Below, piece by piece: positions 7,640-14,974 of a stretch of 36,380 nucleotides of DNA. Under the pieces are notes generated by a model. It saw only the letters and a program-made list of their open reading frames with translations, made no database searches and had not been told where the DNA came from. Each line of letters begins with the position of its first letter. Position 1 is the stretch's first letter. The stretch is from an uncultured Oscillospiraceae bacterium (GTDB lineage: Bacteria > Bacillota > Clostridia > Oscillospirales > Oscillospiraceae). The stretch covers positions 1 through 36,380 of the forward strand of contig CAKTKU010000022.1 of assembly GCA_934572335.1 (NCBI GenBank), given 5' to 3'. A program made the position numbers and the translations under genes.

Positions 7640-7740
7640 AATTTCCCGACACGATGAGGACATGACGGCCGCAGGCGCGCAGCAACAGCATCCTACCGCG
7701 TAAGAACCTAGACATAATACGGTTGCGGCGGACGGGGCTT
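7640..7740 (+). ncRNA. Structured leader RNA upstream of the XerD-like gene
   Basis: In contrast to the AT-rich DNA before it, this part of the leader is GC-rich and can fold. Outer pairing is CCCG (7645-7648) with CGGG (7733-7736). Next is CCGCA (7669-7673) with TGCGG (7724-7728), stacking on ACCG (7695-7698) with CGGT (7720-7723). AGGA (7657-7660) can pair with TCCT (7691-7694), crossing the inner stem as a pseudoknot. From memory, an RNA motif named xerDC has been described upstream of such recombinase genes in clostridia. This may be an example, but I could not compare sequences. Confidence 0.5.
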
Positions 7741-7783
7741 TGATATAGATAAAAAATTCTTTTTATTCAGAGAGGGCGTTAGT

Positions 7784-8674
7784 ATGCAGAACGCGGAGAT
7801 CATAGAAATATTTGAGAGATACCTGACAGAGGACAAGAAAGCTTCTGCCAACACCCTCAGTTCTTATATGCGCGACATTCGCAAATACTGCGAGTATCTG
7901 GACACGCACACCGACGCGACGATCGTCTCGGCAAACGAAGAGGACGTCGGGGAGTATATTGATTATCTGCGCGCCTCCGGCAAGTCCGTGGCGACAGTGT
8001 CGCGCAACATCGCGTCGCTCAAGTGCCTTTATACGCACCTGTGCATCAAGCAGATCATTCCCGTCAACCCCGCGCTCAAGCTCGTTCCCGACAAGAGCAC
8101 GCAGAAGCTGCCGCAGATACTCACCAGTACCGAGGTTGAGACGCTGCTTGACCAGCCCCAGTGCATCGACGCAAAGGGGTACAGGGACAAGGCAATGCTC
8201 GAGCTGCTGTACGCGACCGGCATCCGTGTGACGGAGCTCATCGACCTCAACATTGATGACGTCAATCTCACCGCCGGTGTTATCCACTGCCAGAGCCGCA
8301 GCAAGGAGCGCTTCATCCCGATGTACCCCGCGGCGGTGAAGGCCGTGAGCGAGTACATAACCCTCGTCAGACCGCAAATGATAGCAACGCCGGACGAGCC
8401 GTCCCTCTTTGTCAACGTCAGCGGGGAGCGTATGTCCCGTCAGGGCTTCTGGAAGATAATCAAGTTCTACCAGAAGAAGGCGGGCATTGAGAAGGACATC
8501 ACGCCGCACACCCTGCGCCACTCGTTCGCCGCGCACCTGCTCGAAAACGGCGCGGACATCCACGCGATACAGGAAATGCTCGGTCATGCCGATATATCCT
8601 CCACGCAGGTGTACTCCCACCTCATCAAAAAGCAGCTCAAGGACGTCTACAACAAGGCGCACCCCAGAGCGTGA
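7784..8674 (+). CDS. xerD: Tyrosine recombinase, XerD-like
   Basis: Site-specific recombinase of the XerC/XerD group, which resolves chromosome dimers at dif. The 296-residue length is typical. An N-terminal SAM-like core-binding domain (about 1-95) precedes the catalytic domain with all six residues: R148 (TGIRVTEL), K174 (SRSKER), H242 and R245 (PHTLRHSFAAHLL), H268 (MLGHADISST) and nucleophile Y277 (QVYSHL). AGAGGG lies 7 nt before the ATG. It has its own promoter, a structured leader and a terminator. Neighbours are ruvCAB, so the context is recombination and chromosome processing rather than an integrative element. A second Xer-type gene lies at 17862-18872. Which one is XerC and which XerD cannot be settled by eye. 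Confidence 0.88.
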   Translation: MQNAEIIEIFERYLTEDKKASANTLSSYMRDIRKYCEYLDTHTDATIVSANEEDVGEYIDYLRASGKSVATVSRNIASLKCLYTHLCIKQIIPVNPALKLVPDKSTQKLPQILTSTEVETLLDQPQCIDAKGYRDKAMLELLYATGIRVTELIDLNIDDVNLTAGVIHCQSRSKERFIPMYPAAVKAVSEYITLVRPQMIATPDEPSLFVNVSGERMSRQGFWKIIKFYQKKAGIEKDITPHTLRHSFAAHLLENGADIHAIQEMLGHADISSTQVYSHLIKKQLKDVYNKAHPRA

Positions 8675-8682
8675 TATACCGT

Positions 8683-8717
8683 ATGCAAAGACCGGCGCTT
8701 GCCGGTCTTTGCATTTT
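8683..8717 (+). terminator. Terminator of the XerD-like gene
   Basis: A perfect 14-bp stem (8683-8696 with 8701-8714, loop GCTT) followed by TTTT. Confidence 0.88.
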
Positions 8718-8720
8718 GTG

Positions 8721-8749
8721 TTGCTATCGAAGCTCAATTATGCTAGAAT
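8721..8749 (+). promoter_or_regulatory. Promoter of ruvCAB
   Basis: TTGCTA (8721-8726), 17-bp spacer and TAGAAT (8744-8749), with TG at 8741-8742 giving an extended -10. The leader to the ruvC ATG is about 22 nt. No LexA-like box was recognised. Confidence 0.78.
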
Positions 8750-8777
8750 TATAAAGTATAATAATCGGAGGCTCGTA

Positions 8778-9290
8778 ATGCGGATTTTAGGCATTGACCC
8801 CGGAATTGCGACGATAGGCTTCGGCGTATTGGATTTCGAGGGCAGAGAGTATAAGCTGCAAAACTGCGGCGTTATAACGACCCCTGCGCACAACAGCCTC
8901 TCTTCACGGCTTGAGCAGATATATGACGATATGCTGCAGCTGCTGGAGCTTTTCAAGCCGGACGCCGTGTCCATTGAGGAGCTTTTTTTCAACACCAATA
9001 TCACCACCGGCATTGCCGTGGCGCACGGGCGCGGCGTAATTCTCCTCGCGTGCCGCAAGGCCGGGGCGCGGGTGTACGAATACACGCCGCTTCAGGTGAA
9101 GCAGGCGGTCGTCGGGTACGGACGGGCGGAAAAGAAGCAGGTCATGGATATGGTCAAGCGCATCTGCGCGCTCCCCGCGCCGCCGAAACCGGACGACGCT
9201 GCCGACGCTGTCGCGCTCGCCATCTGCCACGCCAGAAGCGCCACATCTTTACTTTACAAGGGAGAGAGAGACGAATGCTCTACCATATAG
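8778..9290 (+). CDS. ruvC: Holliday junction endonuclease RuvC
   Basis: Cleaves Holliday junctions as a dimer, working with RuvAB. The 170-residue protein opens with GIDPGIATIGFG (catalytic D7) and has E67 in SIEELFF, D140 and D143 in PDDAADAVALAICHA: the complete four-acid RNase H-like active site. The ATG at 8778 has CGGAGG upstream. The frame continues upstream to 8487 through the previous gene, but that part is not credible. Its end overlaps ruvA by 16 bp, so the two are translationally coupled. The order ruvC-ruvA-ruvB puts the whole resolvasome in one operon. Confidence 0.95.
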   Translation: MRILGIDPGIATIGFGVLDFEGREYKLQNCGVITTPAHNSLSSRLEQIYDDMLQLLELFKPDAVSIEELFFNTNITTGIAVAHGRGVILLACRKAGARVYEYTPLQVKQAVVGYGRAEKKQVMDMVKRICALPAPPKPDDAADAVALAICHARSATSLLYKGERDECSTI

Positions 9291-9886
9291 ACGGAACTGT
9301 CACAGAGCTTGAGCCGAGCCTTGCGGTCATTGACTGCGGCGGCATAGGCTTTGCGCTGAACATAACGGCGAACACCGCCGCCGCGCTCAAGCCAGGAGCA
9401 ATGGCGAAGCTCTTTGTCGCCGAGGCAATAGGCGAGACGAACTTTGACCTTTACGGTTTTATAGATAAAAGCGAGCGACGCTGCTATAATATGCTCACGT
9501 CCGTGTCCGGCATAGGGCCGAAGGCGGCGCTGTCGATACTTTCATACAATTCGCCGGAGGCGCTTGCGCTTGCGATAATGAACAATGACGAGAAAGCGCT
9601 TACCGTTGCACCCGGCGTCGGCAAGCGCATTGCCCAGCGCGTTATTTTGGAGCTCAAGGATAAAATAAGCAAGGAGATGGGCTCGCTCGATGATTATCAG
9701 CCTGCGCCCAGCATGGGCGGCGGCTTTACTGGCGGTATGGACGGCAATGTCAGCGACGCGATGACGGCGCTGTCCGTGCTCGGTTACAGCAGTGCGGAGG
9801 TCGCGCCTGTGCTGAAAAAGCTGGATGTGAACGGAATGACCGCCGAGGAGATAATAAAAGCAGTGCTCAAGCACATGGTGAAGTGA
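9275..9886 (+). CDS. ruvA: Holliday junction DNA helicase subunit RuvA
   Basis: Binds the four-way junction as a tetramer and loads RuvB. The 203-residue length matches the family. Features: N-terminal OB-like domain (MLYHIDGTVTEL...DCGGIGFALNI), helix-hairpin-helix region (LTSVSGIGPKAALSIL, then VAPGVGKRIAQRVILELKDK), a Gly-rich linker (about 140-155) and the C-terminal RuvB-contact domain (DAMTALSVLGYSSAEV). GGGAGAGAG lies upstream of the ATG at 9275. It starts inside ruvC and ends 10 bp before ruvB. Confidence 0.96.
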   Translation: MLYHIDGTVTELEPSLAVIDCGGIGFALNITANTAAALKPGAMAKLFVAEAIGETNFDLYGFIDKSERRCYNMLTSVSGIGPKAALSILSYNSPEALALAIMNNDEKALTVAPGVGKRIAQRVILELKDKISKEMGSLDDYQPAPSMGGGFTGGMDGNVSDAMTALSVLGYSSAEVAPVLKKLDVNGMTAEEIIKAVLKHMVK

Positions 9887-9896
9887 GAGTTATCAC

Positions 9897-10937
9897 ATGA
9901 GTATCAGTTTTTCCGAAGATGTAAATAACGAGATGATAACCACCGCCGCGAGCCTCCCGGAGGACAACGCGGAGGGCTCGCTGCGCCCGCGCACGATAAC
10001 GGAGTATATCGGGCAGGAAAAGGCGAAGGAGAATCTCAGCATATTTATAAACGCCGCAAAAATGCGCGGGGAGCCGCTGGATCACGTGCTGCTGCACGGG
10101 CCTCCGGGCTTGGGCAAGACGACGCTCGCGGCGATAATCGCAAACGAGATGGGCGTGAATATGCGCATCACCTCCGGCCCCGCGATAGAGAAACCGGGCG
10201 ATCTTGTCGCCATGCTCACAAACCTCGGCGAGGGGGACATTCTTTTCGTCGATGAAATACACCGCCTTAACCGCGCGTATGAGGAGATACTTTACCCCGC
10301 GATGGAGGATTACGCCATCGACATTATTCTCGGTAAAGGGCCGTCAGCAAATTCGCTGCACCTCGATCTGCCGCATTTCACGCTCATCGGCGCGACGACG
10401 CGCTCCGGGCAGCTCACAGCGCCCCTGCGCGACCGCTTCGGCGTGTCGCTGCGGCTGGAGCTTTATAGCCCCGATGAGCTGAAAAAGATCGTGACGCGCT
10501 CTGCCGGTATCCTCGGCGTGGAGATAGAGCCGGACGGCGCGTATGAGATCGCGTCACGCTCGCGCGGGACGCCGAGAATCGCCAACAGGCTGCTGCGCCG
10601 CGTGAGGGACTATGCGCAGGTCATGGCGGACGGCGTAATAACAAAAGCCGTCGCCGACAAGGCGCTTCTGGCGCTGGAGGTCGACCGTATGGGGCTGGAT
10701 TCGCTCGACCGGCGCATGCTCAAGAGCATTATAGACTTCTATAACGGCGGTCCCGTCGGGCTTGACACGCTAGCGGCGACAATAAATGAGGACGCAGTGA
10801 CGATAGAGGATGTGTATGAGCCGTACCTGCTGCAAAACGGCTTTCTCACGCGCACGCCGCGCGGTCGGTGCGTCACGCGCCGGGCGTATGAGCACCTCGG
10901 GCTTGAGTATATGGGGCAGCAGCAATTGGACATTTAG
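9897..10937 (+). CDS. ruvB: Holliday junction branch-migration ATPase RuvB
   Basis: Hexameric AAA+ motor that drives branch migration with RuvA. In the 346-residue protein, Walker A is GPPGLGKT (68-75) and Walker B is ILFVDEIHRL (D119-E120). The sensor-1 region is TLIGATTRSGQL, the arginine finger lies in LRDRFG, and the C-terminal winged helix runs from LDRRMLKSIIDFYNGGPVGLDTLA to the end. The N-terminal stretch before RPRTITEYIGQ is about 30 residues with no strong ribosome-binding site upstream, so translation may rely on coupling to ruvA. No clear terminator was found in the next 100 bp. Confidence 0.97.
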   Translation: MSISFSEDVNNEMITTAASLPEDNAEGSLRPRTITEYIGQEKAKENLSIFINAAKMRGEPLDHVLLHGPPGLGKTTLAAIIANEMGVNMRITSGPAIEKPGDLVAMLTNLGEGDILFVDEIHRLNRAYEEILYPAMEDYAIDIILGKGPSANSLHLDLPHFTLIGATTRSGQLTAPLRDRFGVSLRLELYSPDELKKIVTRSAGILGVEIEPDGAYEIASRSRGTPRIANRLLRRVRDYAQVMADGVITKAVADKALLALEVDRMGLDSLDRRMLKSIIDFYNGGPVGLDTLAATINEDAVTIEDVYEPYLLQNGFLTRTPRGRCVTRRAYEHLGLEYMGQQQLDI

Positions 10938-11042
10938 AGCGCTCTGGTGCACTTGGCAGAAGCATATATGGACTGACAGCCGGTTTTTTCGCATAATTCA
11001 CTGGTATCTGTAAAAAAAATCGGATATTGAACAAAAAAATGG
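10938..11042. other. Intergenic region after ruvB, no gene seen
   Basis: About 100 bp with A/T runs but no hairpin strong enough to call a terminator for ruvB. The region ends at the promoter of the zinc-ribbon gene. Confidence 0.5.
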
Positions 11043-11070
11043 TTGACTTTACGGCTGTCTGTTGTATAAT
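11043..11070 (+). promoter_or_regulatory. Strong promoter of the zinc-ribbon gene
   Basis: TTGACT (11043-11048), 16-bp spacer, TATAAT (11065-11070). This is one of the best matches in the window, suggesting high expression. Confidence 0.85.
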
Positions 11071-11076
11071 ATAACT

Positions 11077-11307
11077 TGATAATTGTCATGGTTATATTTG
11101 TATTTATGTTTACAATTTGACCTGCATATCTTTATACCCGTTTCCGCTTGATCACAAGCATCTTTCGATTGCCCTCTTTTGATCGGTGTCATTTGATTGC
11201 TTTGTTTATCCCGCAACGGGCGCGGAACACTTTATGGCGACATCAGCGAAGAGCTGTTCGCAAAATACAGCCTAATACGGCACATTTATCAAAAGAGAGG
11301 ATTCAAG
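11077..11307 (+). other. Long 5' leader of the zinc-ribbon gene
   Basis: About 230 nt separate the predicted transcription start from the ATG. The first 130 nt are pyrimidine-rich. Two small hairpins follow: CCCG/CGGG near 11210 and GCGAA/TTCGC near 11250. The reading frame of the gene stays open back to 11197, but those codons lack a ribosome-binding site of their own. No known riboswitch was recognised. The layout recalls the long leaders of cold-shock genes. Confidence 0.5.
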
Positions 11308-11586
11308 ATGTACGAAGACAAGACCTTAGTTTGCAAAGAGTGTGGTAACGAGTTCGTTTTTACCGCCGGTGAGCAGGAGTTCTACGCAGAGCGCGGCTTC
11401 CAGAATGAGCCCCAGCGCTGCAAGGCCTGCCGCGACGCTCGCAAGAACGCCGCCCGTGGTCCCCGTGAGTTCTACACCGCAGTTTGCGCCGCTTGTGGCG
11501 GCGAGGCAAAGGTTCCTTTCGAGCCCAAGTCTGATCGCCCTGTCTACTGCAGCGAGTGCTTTGCTAAGATGAGAGAGCAGGCCTAA
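11308..11586 (+). CDS. Zinc-ribbon protein with four CxxC pairs
   Basis: A 92-residue protein built around CxxC pairs: CKECG (9-13), CKACR (about 37-41), CAACGG (about 58-63) and CSECF (about 81-85). This makes two zinc-ribbon-like units. The first half (KTLVCKECGNEFVFTAGEQEFYAERGF followed by RCKACRDARK) matches the probable zinc-ribbon family PF13451. The second (CAACGGEAKVPFEPKSDRPVYCSECF) matches a CxxC-x17-CxxC module common in Firmicutes. The ATG at 11308 is fixed by AGAGAGG 7 nt upstream. A strong promoter, long leader and terminator imply an abundant monocistronic product. Function is unknown; nucleic-acid binding is only an inference from the fold. Confidence 0.85.
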   Translation: MYEDKTLVCKECGNEFVFTAGEQEFYAERGFQNEPQRCKACRDARKNAARGPREFYTAVCAACGGEAKVPFEPKSDRPVYCSECFAKMREQA

Positions 11587-11599
11587 TCGCCTGTGAGGA

Positions 11600-11630
11600 A
11601 TTGGGGCGCTCAGGCGCCCCAATTTTATTA
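11600..11630 (+). terminator. Terminator of the zinc-ribbon gene
   Basis: A 10-bp stem (11600-11609 with 11614-11623, loop TCAG) followed by TTTTATTAT. Confidence 0.85.
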
Positions 11631-11659
11631 TCAGTTTCTAATTTGAAAGGTTGAATATC

Positions 11660-11860
11660 ATGGAAATCACTAGAGAGACCTTAATTTCTGAGATCGTTGA
11701 CAGCTGCCCGGAGGCTATGCCCGCTTTTCAGGCCATCGGCATGCACTGCATGGGCTGTGCCCTTGCCAGCGGCGAGACGCTTGAGCAGGCCTGCGCCGCC
11801 CACGGCGTTGACCCTGACGAGTTCCTTGTCAGCCTCAAGGCATATCTCGAAACGCTCTGA
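11660..11860 (+). CDS. DUF1858 redox disulfide protein
   Basis: A 66-residue protein matching the DUF1858 family, often described as a hybrid-cluster-protein-associated redox disulfide protein. Typical blocks: ISEIVDSCPEAMPAFQAIGMHCMGCALASGETLEQAC followed by HGVDPDEFLVSL. The CMGC pair (about 32-35) is the likely redox disulfide, with C17 and C46 as further cysteines. GAAAGG lies 9 nt before the ATG at 11660, so the TTG at 11651 is not preferred. It is monocistronic between two hairpins. No hybrid-cluster protein gene is in the window, so the partner is unknown. Confidence 0.88.
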   Translation: MEITRETLISEIVDSCPEAMPAFQAIGMHCMGCALASGETLEQACAAHGVDPDEFLVSLKAYLETL

Positions 11861-11880
11861 GCATTGCTCAAATGAGAGGA

Positions 11881-11914
11881 AAAGGGTGCGTATAAACGCG
11901 CCCTTTATTTATAT
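11881..11914 (+). terminator. Terminator of the DUF1858 gene
   Basis: An 11-bp stem with one T-G wobble (11881-11891 with 11896-11906, loop ATAA) followed by an ATTTATAT tract. Confidence 0.7.
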
Positions 11915-11922
11915 GATCTTAT

Positions 11923-12606
11923 ATGAACAAACGACTTGAACTAATATCGGCGCTCATCCCTCCCGGCGTTGGCTTTGCCGACGTCGGCACGGATCACGGC
12001 TATCTCCCCGTGCATATGGCAAGGCACGGATATAAAGGGAATATCATCGCCTCCGACCTTCGCCCCGACCCGCTTTCGTGCGCGGTCGCGTCGGCACGGG
12101 AGGCGCAGGTTGAGAAGCGGATACGCTTCGTCCTCTGCGACGGGCTGGACGGCACCGCGCCGGACGAGGTGGACACCATCGTCATCGCCGGCATGGGCGG
12201 GGATACCATCTGCGGCATACTCGACCGGGCGGAGTGGTGCATGGATGCGCGCTGTCTTTTGATATTGCAGCCCATGACAAAGGCGGAGATACTGCGATAT
12301 TGGCTGGTGAATAACGGCTTTGCCATCGAGCAGGAGCACCTGCTGCGTGACGCGGGTGAGACGTATCAGCTTTTCACGGCGCGCTTCGGCGGCGAGATGA
12401 AGCTCTGCGATGCGGAGCTTTTTGCCGGGTGCTACCCGCTTGTGCGCTCGCAGCCGCTCTTCCCCGAGTATCTTGACGCGCTCATCCGTCGTTTTGAAAA
12501 AGCGATAGGCGGCATGGGCAGGGCAAAGCGCGCGATAGGGCGCATGGCGCTGAACGAGGAGATATTGAGCGAGCTTTATAAAATGCGGGAGGATATGCAA
12601 AAATGA
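11923..12606 (+). CDS. trmK: tRNA (adenine22-N1)-methyltransferase, TrmK family
   Basis: SAM-dependent m1A22 tRNA methyltransferase, a Gram-positive family. The 227 residues begin with LELISALIPPGVGFADVGTDHGYLPVHMA, whose DVGTDHGYLP is the SAM-binding motif. SDLRPDPLSCA, GMGGDTI and ILQPM then follow, all typical of TrmK. The gene overlaps the next by four bases (ATGA), a widely conserved trmK-nif3-like pairing in Firmicutes. No Shine-Dalgarno is seen before the ATG. A TATGAT five bases upstream could be a -10, giving a very short or absent leader, but no convincing -35 accompanies it. Confidence 0.9.
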   Translation: MNKRLELISALIPPGVGFADVGTDHGYLPVHMARHGYKGNIIASDLRPDPLSCAVASAREAQVEKRIRFVLCDGLDGTAPDEVDTIVIAGMGGDTICGILDRAEWCMDARCLLILQPMTKAEILRYWLVNNGFAIEQEHLLRDAGETYQLFTARFGGEMKLCDAELFAGCYPLVRSQPLFPEYLDALIRRFEKAIGGMGRAKRAIGRMALNEEILSELYKMREDMQK

Positions 12607-13355
12607 GAACTGTGGGCGAAATCTACGGCTTTTTGAAAACCGTCGCGCCGCTTGAGCTGCAAATGGGCTTTGATAACTCCGGCTTTCAGCTGGGGCGGCT
12701 CAGTGCGCCGGTCACTCGCGCGCTGCTCGCGCTGGACGTCACCGCGGAGGTCATCGACGAGGCGTCGGAGTGCGGGGCGGAGCTTATTATCTCGCACCAC
12801 CCGCTCATATTCACGCCGGTCAAGTGCATCAGCGACGAAAAGCTTCTGCGCCTTGCAGAGTGCGGCATTGCCGTCATTTCCATGCACACGAATCTCGACA
12901 TTGCCGAGGGCGGCGTGAACGACGTGCTCATCTCGCTTGTCGGCGCGCAGTGCGAGGGCGTGCTGGACGCGGACGGCTGCGGGCGCATAGGCATGCTGCC
13001 GGAGGCATTGCCGCTCGACGCATTCCTCGCGCGGTGCAAGGCGGCACTCAAAACGAACGGACTGCGCTATTATGATGCCGGGCGCGCGGTGCACCGTGTT
13101 GCCGTTATGGGCGGCGCGGGCAGCGACAGCGTGCGCACCGCGTTTGAAAAGGGCTGTGATACCTATGTCACGGCGGACATAAAATATCATCATTTCCTTG
13201 AAGCGAAGGAGCTTGGCATAAACCTCATCGACGGTGACCATTTCTGCACCGAGAACCCTGTCATCCCGGTACTGGCGGAACGACTGCGCGCGGAATTTGC
13301 GGACGTAGACTTCCGCGTATCCGAAGTACACGGGCAGGTAATATCATTCATATAA
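12603..13355 (+). CDS. Nif3-like dinuclear metal centre protein (GTP cyclohydrolase I type 2/YqfO family)
   Basis: A 250-residue protein of the Nif3 family, toroidal hexamers with two bound metals. Metal-ligand motifs: ISHHPLIF (H65-H66), the region SMHTNLDIAEGGVNDVL, and near the C-terminus DGDHFCTENPVIPVLAERL. The length corresponds to the short form, without the middle PII-like insertion found in Bacillus YqfO (about 370 residues). It is translationally coupled to trmK (ATGA overlap). The biochemical role of the family is not settled, and older GTP cyclohydrolase annotations should not be over-read. Confidence 0.9.
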   Translation: MRTVGEIYGFLKTVAPLELQMGFDNSGFQLGRLSAPVTRALLALDVTAEVIDEASECGAELIISHHPLIFTPVKCISDEKLLRLAECGIAVISMHTNLDIAEGGVNDVLISLVGAQCEGVLDADGCGRIGMLPEALPLDAFLARCKAALKTNGLRYYDAGRAVHRVAVMGGAGSDSVRTAFEKGCDTYVTADIKYHHFLEAKELGINLIDGDHFCTENPVIPVLAERLRAEFADVDFRVSEVHGQVISFI

Positions 13356-13381
13356 GCGCATCCGGCGCCGCATAATCCGAA

Positions 13382-13431
13382 CTCCGCTCTCATAGACTCG
13401 TACAAACGAGAACATGAGAGCGGAGGCTTTA
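13382..13431 (+). terminator. Double-hairpin terminator before spoIVA
   Basis: A perfect 12-bp outer stem (13382-13393 with 13414-13425) encloses a 5-bp inner stem (13397-13401 with 13406-13410), followed by GCTTTAT. It closes the trmK-nif3 unit and lies directly in front of the spoIVA ribosome-binding site. Confidence 0.7.
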
Positions 13432-13443
13432 TGGAGGATTATT

Positions 13444-14922
13444 ATGACTGATACCAACATATATCGGGATATCGCGGCACGAACGAACGGAGCTTTCATG
13501 CTCGGCGTTGTGGGACCTGTGCGCACAGGAAAATCCACATTTATCAAACGCTTCATGGAGAAGCTTGTCATCCCGCAGATTGACAACACCTATATGCGCG
13601 AACGCGCGAAGGATGAACTGCCGCAGAGCGGCTCCGGAAAGACGATCATGACGGCGGAGCCGAAATTCGTCCCCGAGGACGCCGTGACGATAAGCGTTGA
13701 CGAGAGCACGGAGGTCTCCGTCCGCCTTGTGGACTGCGTGGGCTATATGGTCGACGGTGCCGCCGGGCAGTTTGAGGACGGGGCGGAGCGCCTTGTCACA
13801 ACGCCGTGGTTCGACCATGAGGTGACGCTCACGGAGGCGGCGGAAAAGGGAACATACAAGGTAATTGCCGAGCACTCGACCATCGGAATCGTCGTCACCT
13901 GCGACGGCAGCATATGCGACATTCCGCGCGAGCGGTACGTAGCGCCCGAGGCGCGCGTTATTGCTGAGCTTCAGCAGATCGGCAAGCCCTTTGTCGTGCT
14001 GCTCAACAGCACCGATCCGCAGTCTGAACCGGCGCGGCTCCTTGCCGCCGAGATTTCCGAGCAGTATAACGTTAGGTGTATCTGCGTCAACTGCCTTGAA
14101 CTGGACGAGGCGGGCATCGCGGAGATCATCCGCTCCGTGCTTGAGGAGTTCCCACTCAAGTCCATCGGCTTTTATCTGCCGGAGTGGCTGGACGCGCTGC
14201 CGGATGACAACGCGCTAAAGGCCGATATGTATGAGAAGATATGCGAGTGCGCCGAGGGCGCGGAAAAAATAAAGGACTGCTCACGCGCGGCGGATAAACT
14301 GGCGGAGCAGGAGAACATCAGCAGCGTGAAGATCGACCGGCGCGACCTCGGCACGGGTGCGATAGGCGTGACAGTGCAGCTGCCGCGGGCGCTGTATTAC
14401 AAGACCATCAGCGAGCAGACGGGCATTGAGGTCAAAAACGACGGAGACCTCATCTCCACGCTTGCCGAGATGAGCGCGGTGAAGCTGGATTACGACAAGC
14501 TGCGCACGGCGCTTGAGGATGTGCGTACAAAGGGCTACGGCGTTGTGATGCCGGATTCCAGCCAGATGCAGCTGGAAGAGCCGCAGATCGTGCGTCAGGG
14601 CGGAAAATACAGCGTGAAGCTCAAGGCGAACGCCCCGGCGATACATATGCTGATGACGAATATAGAGACGGAGGTCACGCCCGCGATAGGCGGAGAGACC
14701 GCGTCCGAGGACATTATAAACTTCCTCCTGCAGGGCTTTGATGGGGATGTCAACCGTATCTGGCAGTCGAATATTTTCGGCAAGTCCCTCTATGACATCG
14801 CTGAGGAGGGCTTGACGAGCAAGATAGAAGGGCTGCCGGACAGCGCGAAGGCAAAGCTCCAGGAGACCTTGCAGCGGATAATAAACGAGGGGAGCGGCGG
14901 GCTTATCTGCATTCTGCTTTGA
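13444..14922 (+). CDS. spoIVA: Stage IV sporulation protein A, spore-coat ATPase
   Basis: Morphogenetic ATPase that polymerises on the forespore surface and forms the basement layer of the spore coat. The product is 492 residues, the same length as the Bacillus subtilis protein as I recall it. It opens with IYRDIAARTNGAFMLGVVGPVRTGKST (Walker A 24-32), continues with YMRERAKDELPQSGSGKTIMTAEPKFVP and VDCVGYMV, and ends in the conserved hydrophobic GGLICILL. GGAGG lies 6 nt before the ATG at 13444. A possible sigma-E-like pair (CATATA near 13350 and CATAAT near 13371, 16 bp apart) lies upstream but is weak. This gene is the strongest evidence that the organism forms endospores. Confidence 0.97.
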   Translation: MTDTNIYRDIAARTNGAFMLGVVGPVRTGKSTFIKRFMEKLVIPQIDNTYMRERAKDELPQSGSGKTIMTAEPKFVPEDAVTISVDESTEVSVRLVDCVGYMVDGAAGQFEDGAERLVTTPWFDHEVTLTEAAEKGTYKVIAEHSTIGIVVTCDGSICDIPRERYVAPEARVIAELQQIGKPFVVLLNSTDPQSEPARLLAAEISEQYNVRCICVNCLELDEAGIAEIIRSVLEEFPLKSIGFYLPEWLDALPDDNALKADMYEKICECAEGAEKIKDCSRAADKLAEQENISSVKIDRRDLGTGAIGVTVQLPRALYYKTISEQTGIEVKNDGDLISTLAEMSAVKLDYDKLRTALEDVRTKGYGVVMPDSSQMQLEEPQIVRQGGKYSVKLKANAPAIHMLMTNIETEVTPAIGGETASEDIINFLLQGFDGDVNRIWQSNIFGKSLYDIAEEGLTSKIEGLPDSAKAKLQETLQRIINEGSGGLICILL

Positions 14923-14934
14923 CCGGCATTTTGT

Positions 14935-14963
14935 TTGACTAAAGCCGCGCGAGCATATATAAT
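14935..14963 (+). promoter_or_regulatory. Sigma-A-like promoter in front of cwlD
   Basis: TTGACT (14935-14940), 17-bp spacer, TATAAT (14958-14963). The -10 lies only 11 nt before the ATG, so a transcript from here would lack most or all of the GAGGTGA ribosome-binding site (14964-14970). Confidence 0.5.
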
Positions 14964-14974
14964 GAGGTGAATAA

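Noticed and set aside
11197..11307. N-terminal extension of the zinc-ribbon protein from a TTG at 11197
   Set aside because: The extension has no ribosome-binding site, while AGAGAGG is ideally spaced for the ATG at 11308. It is recorded only as an open frame in the leader.
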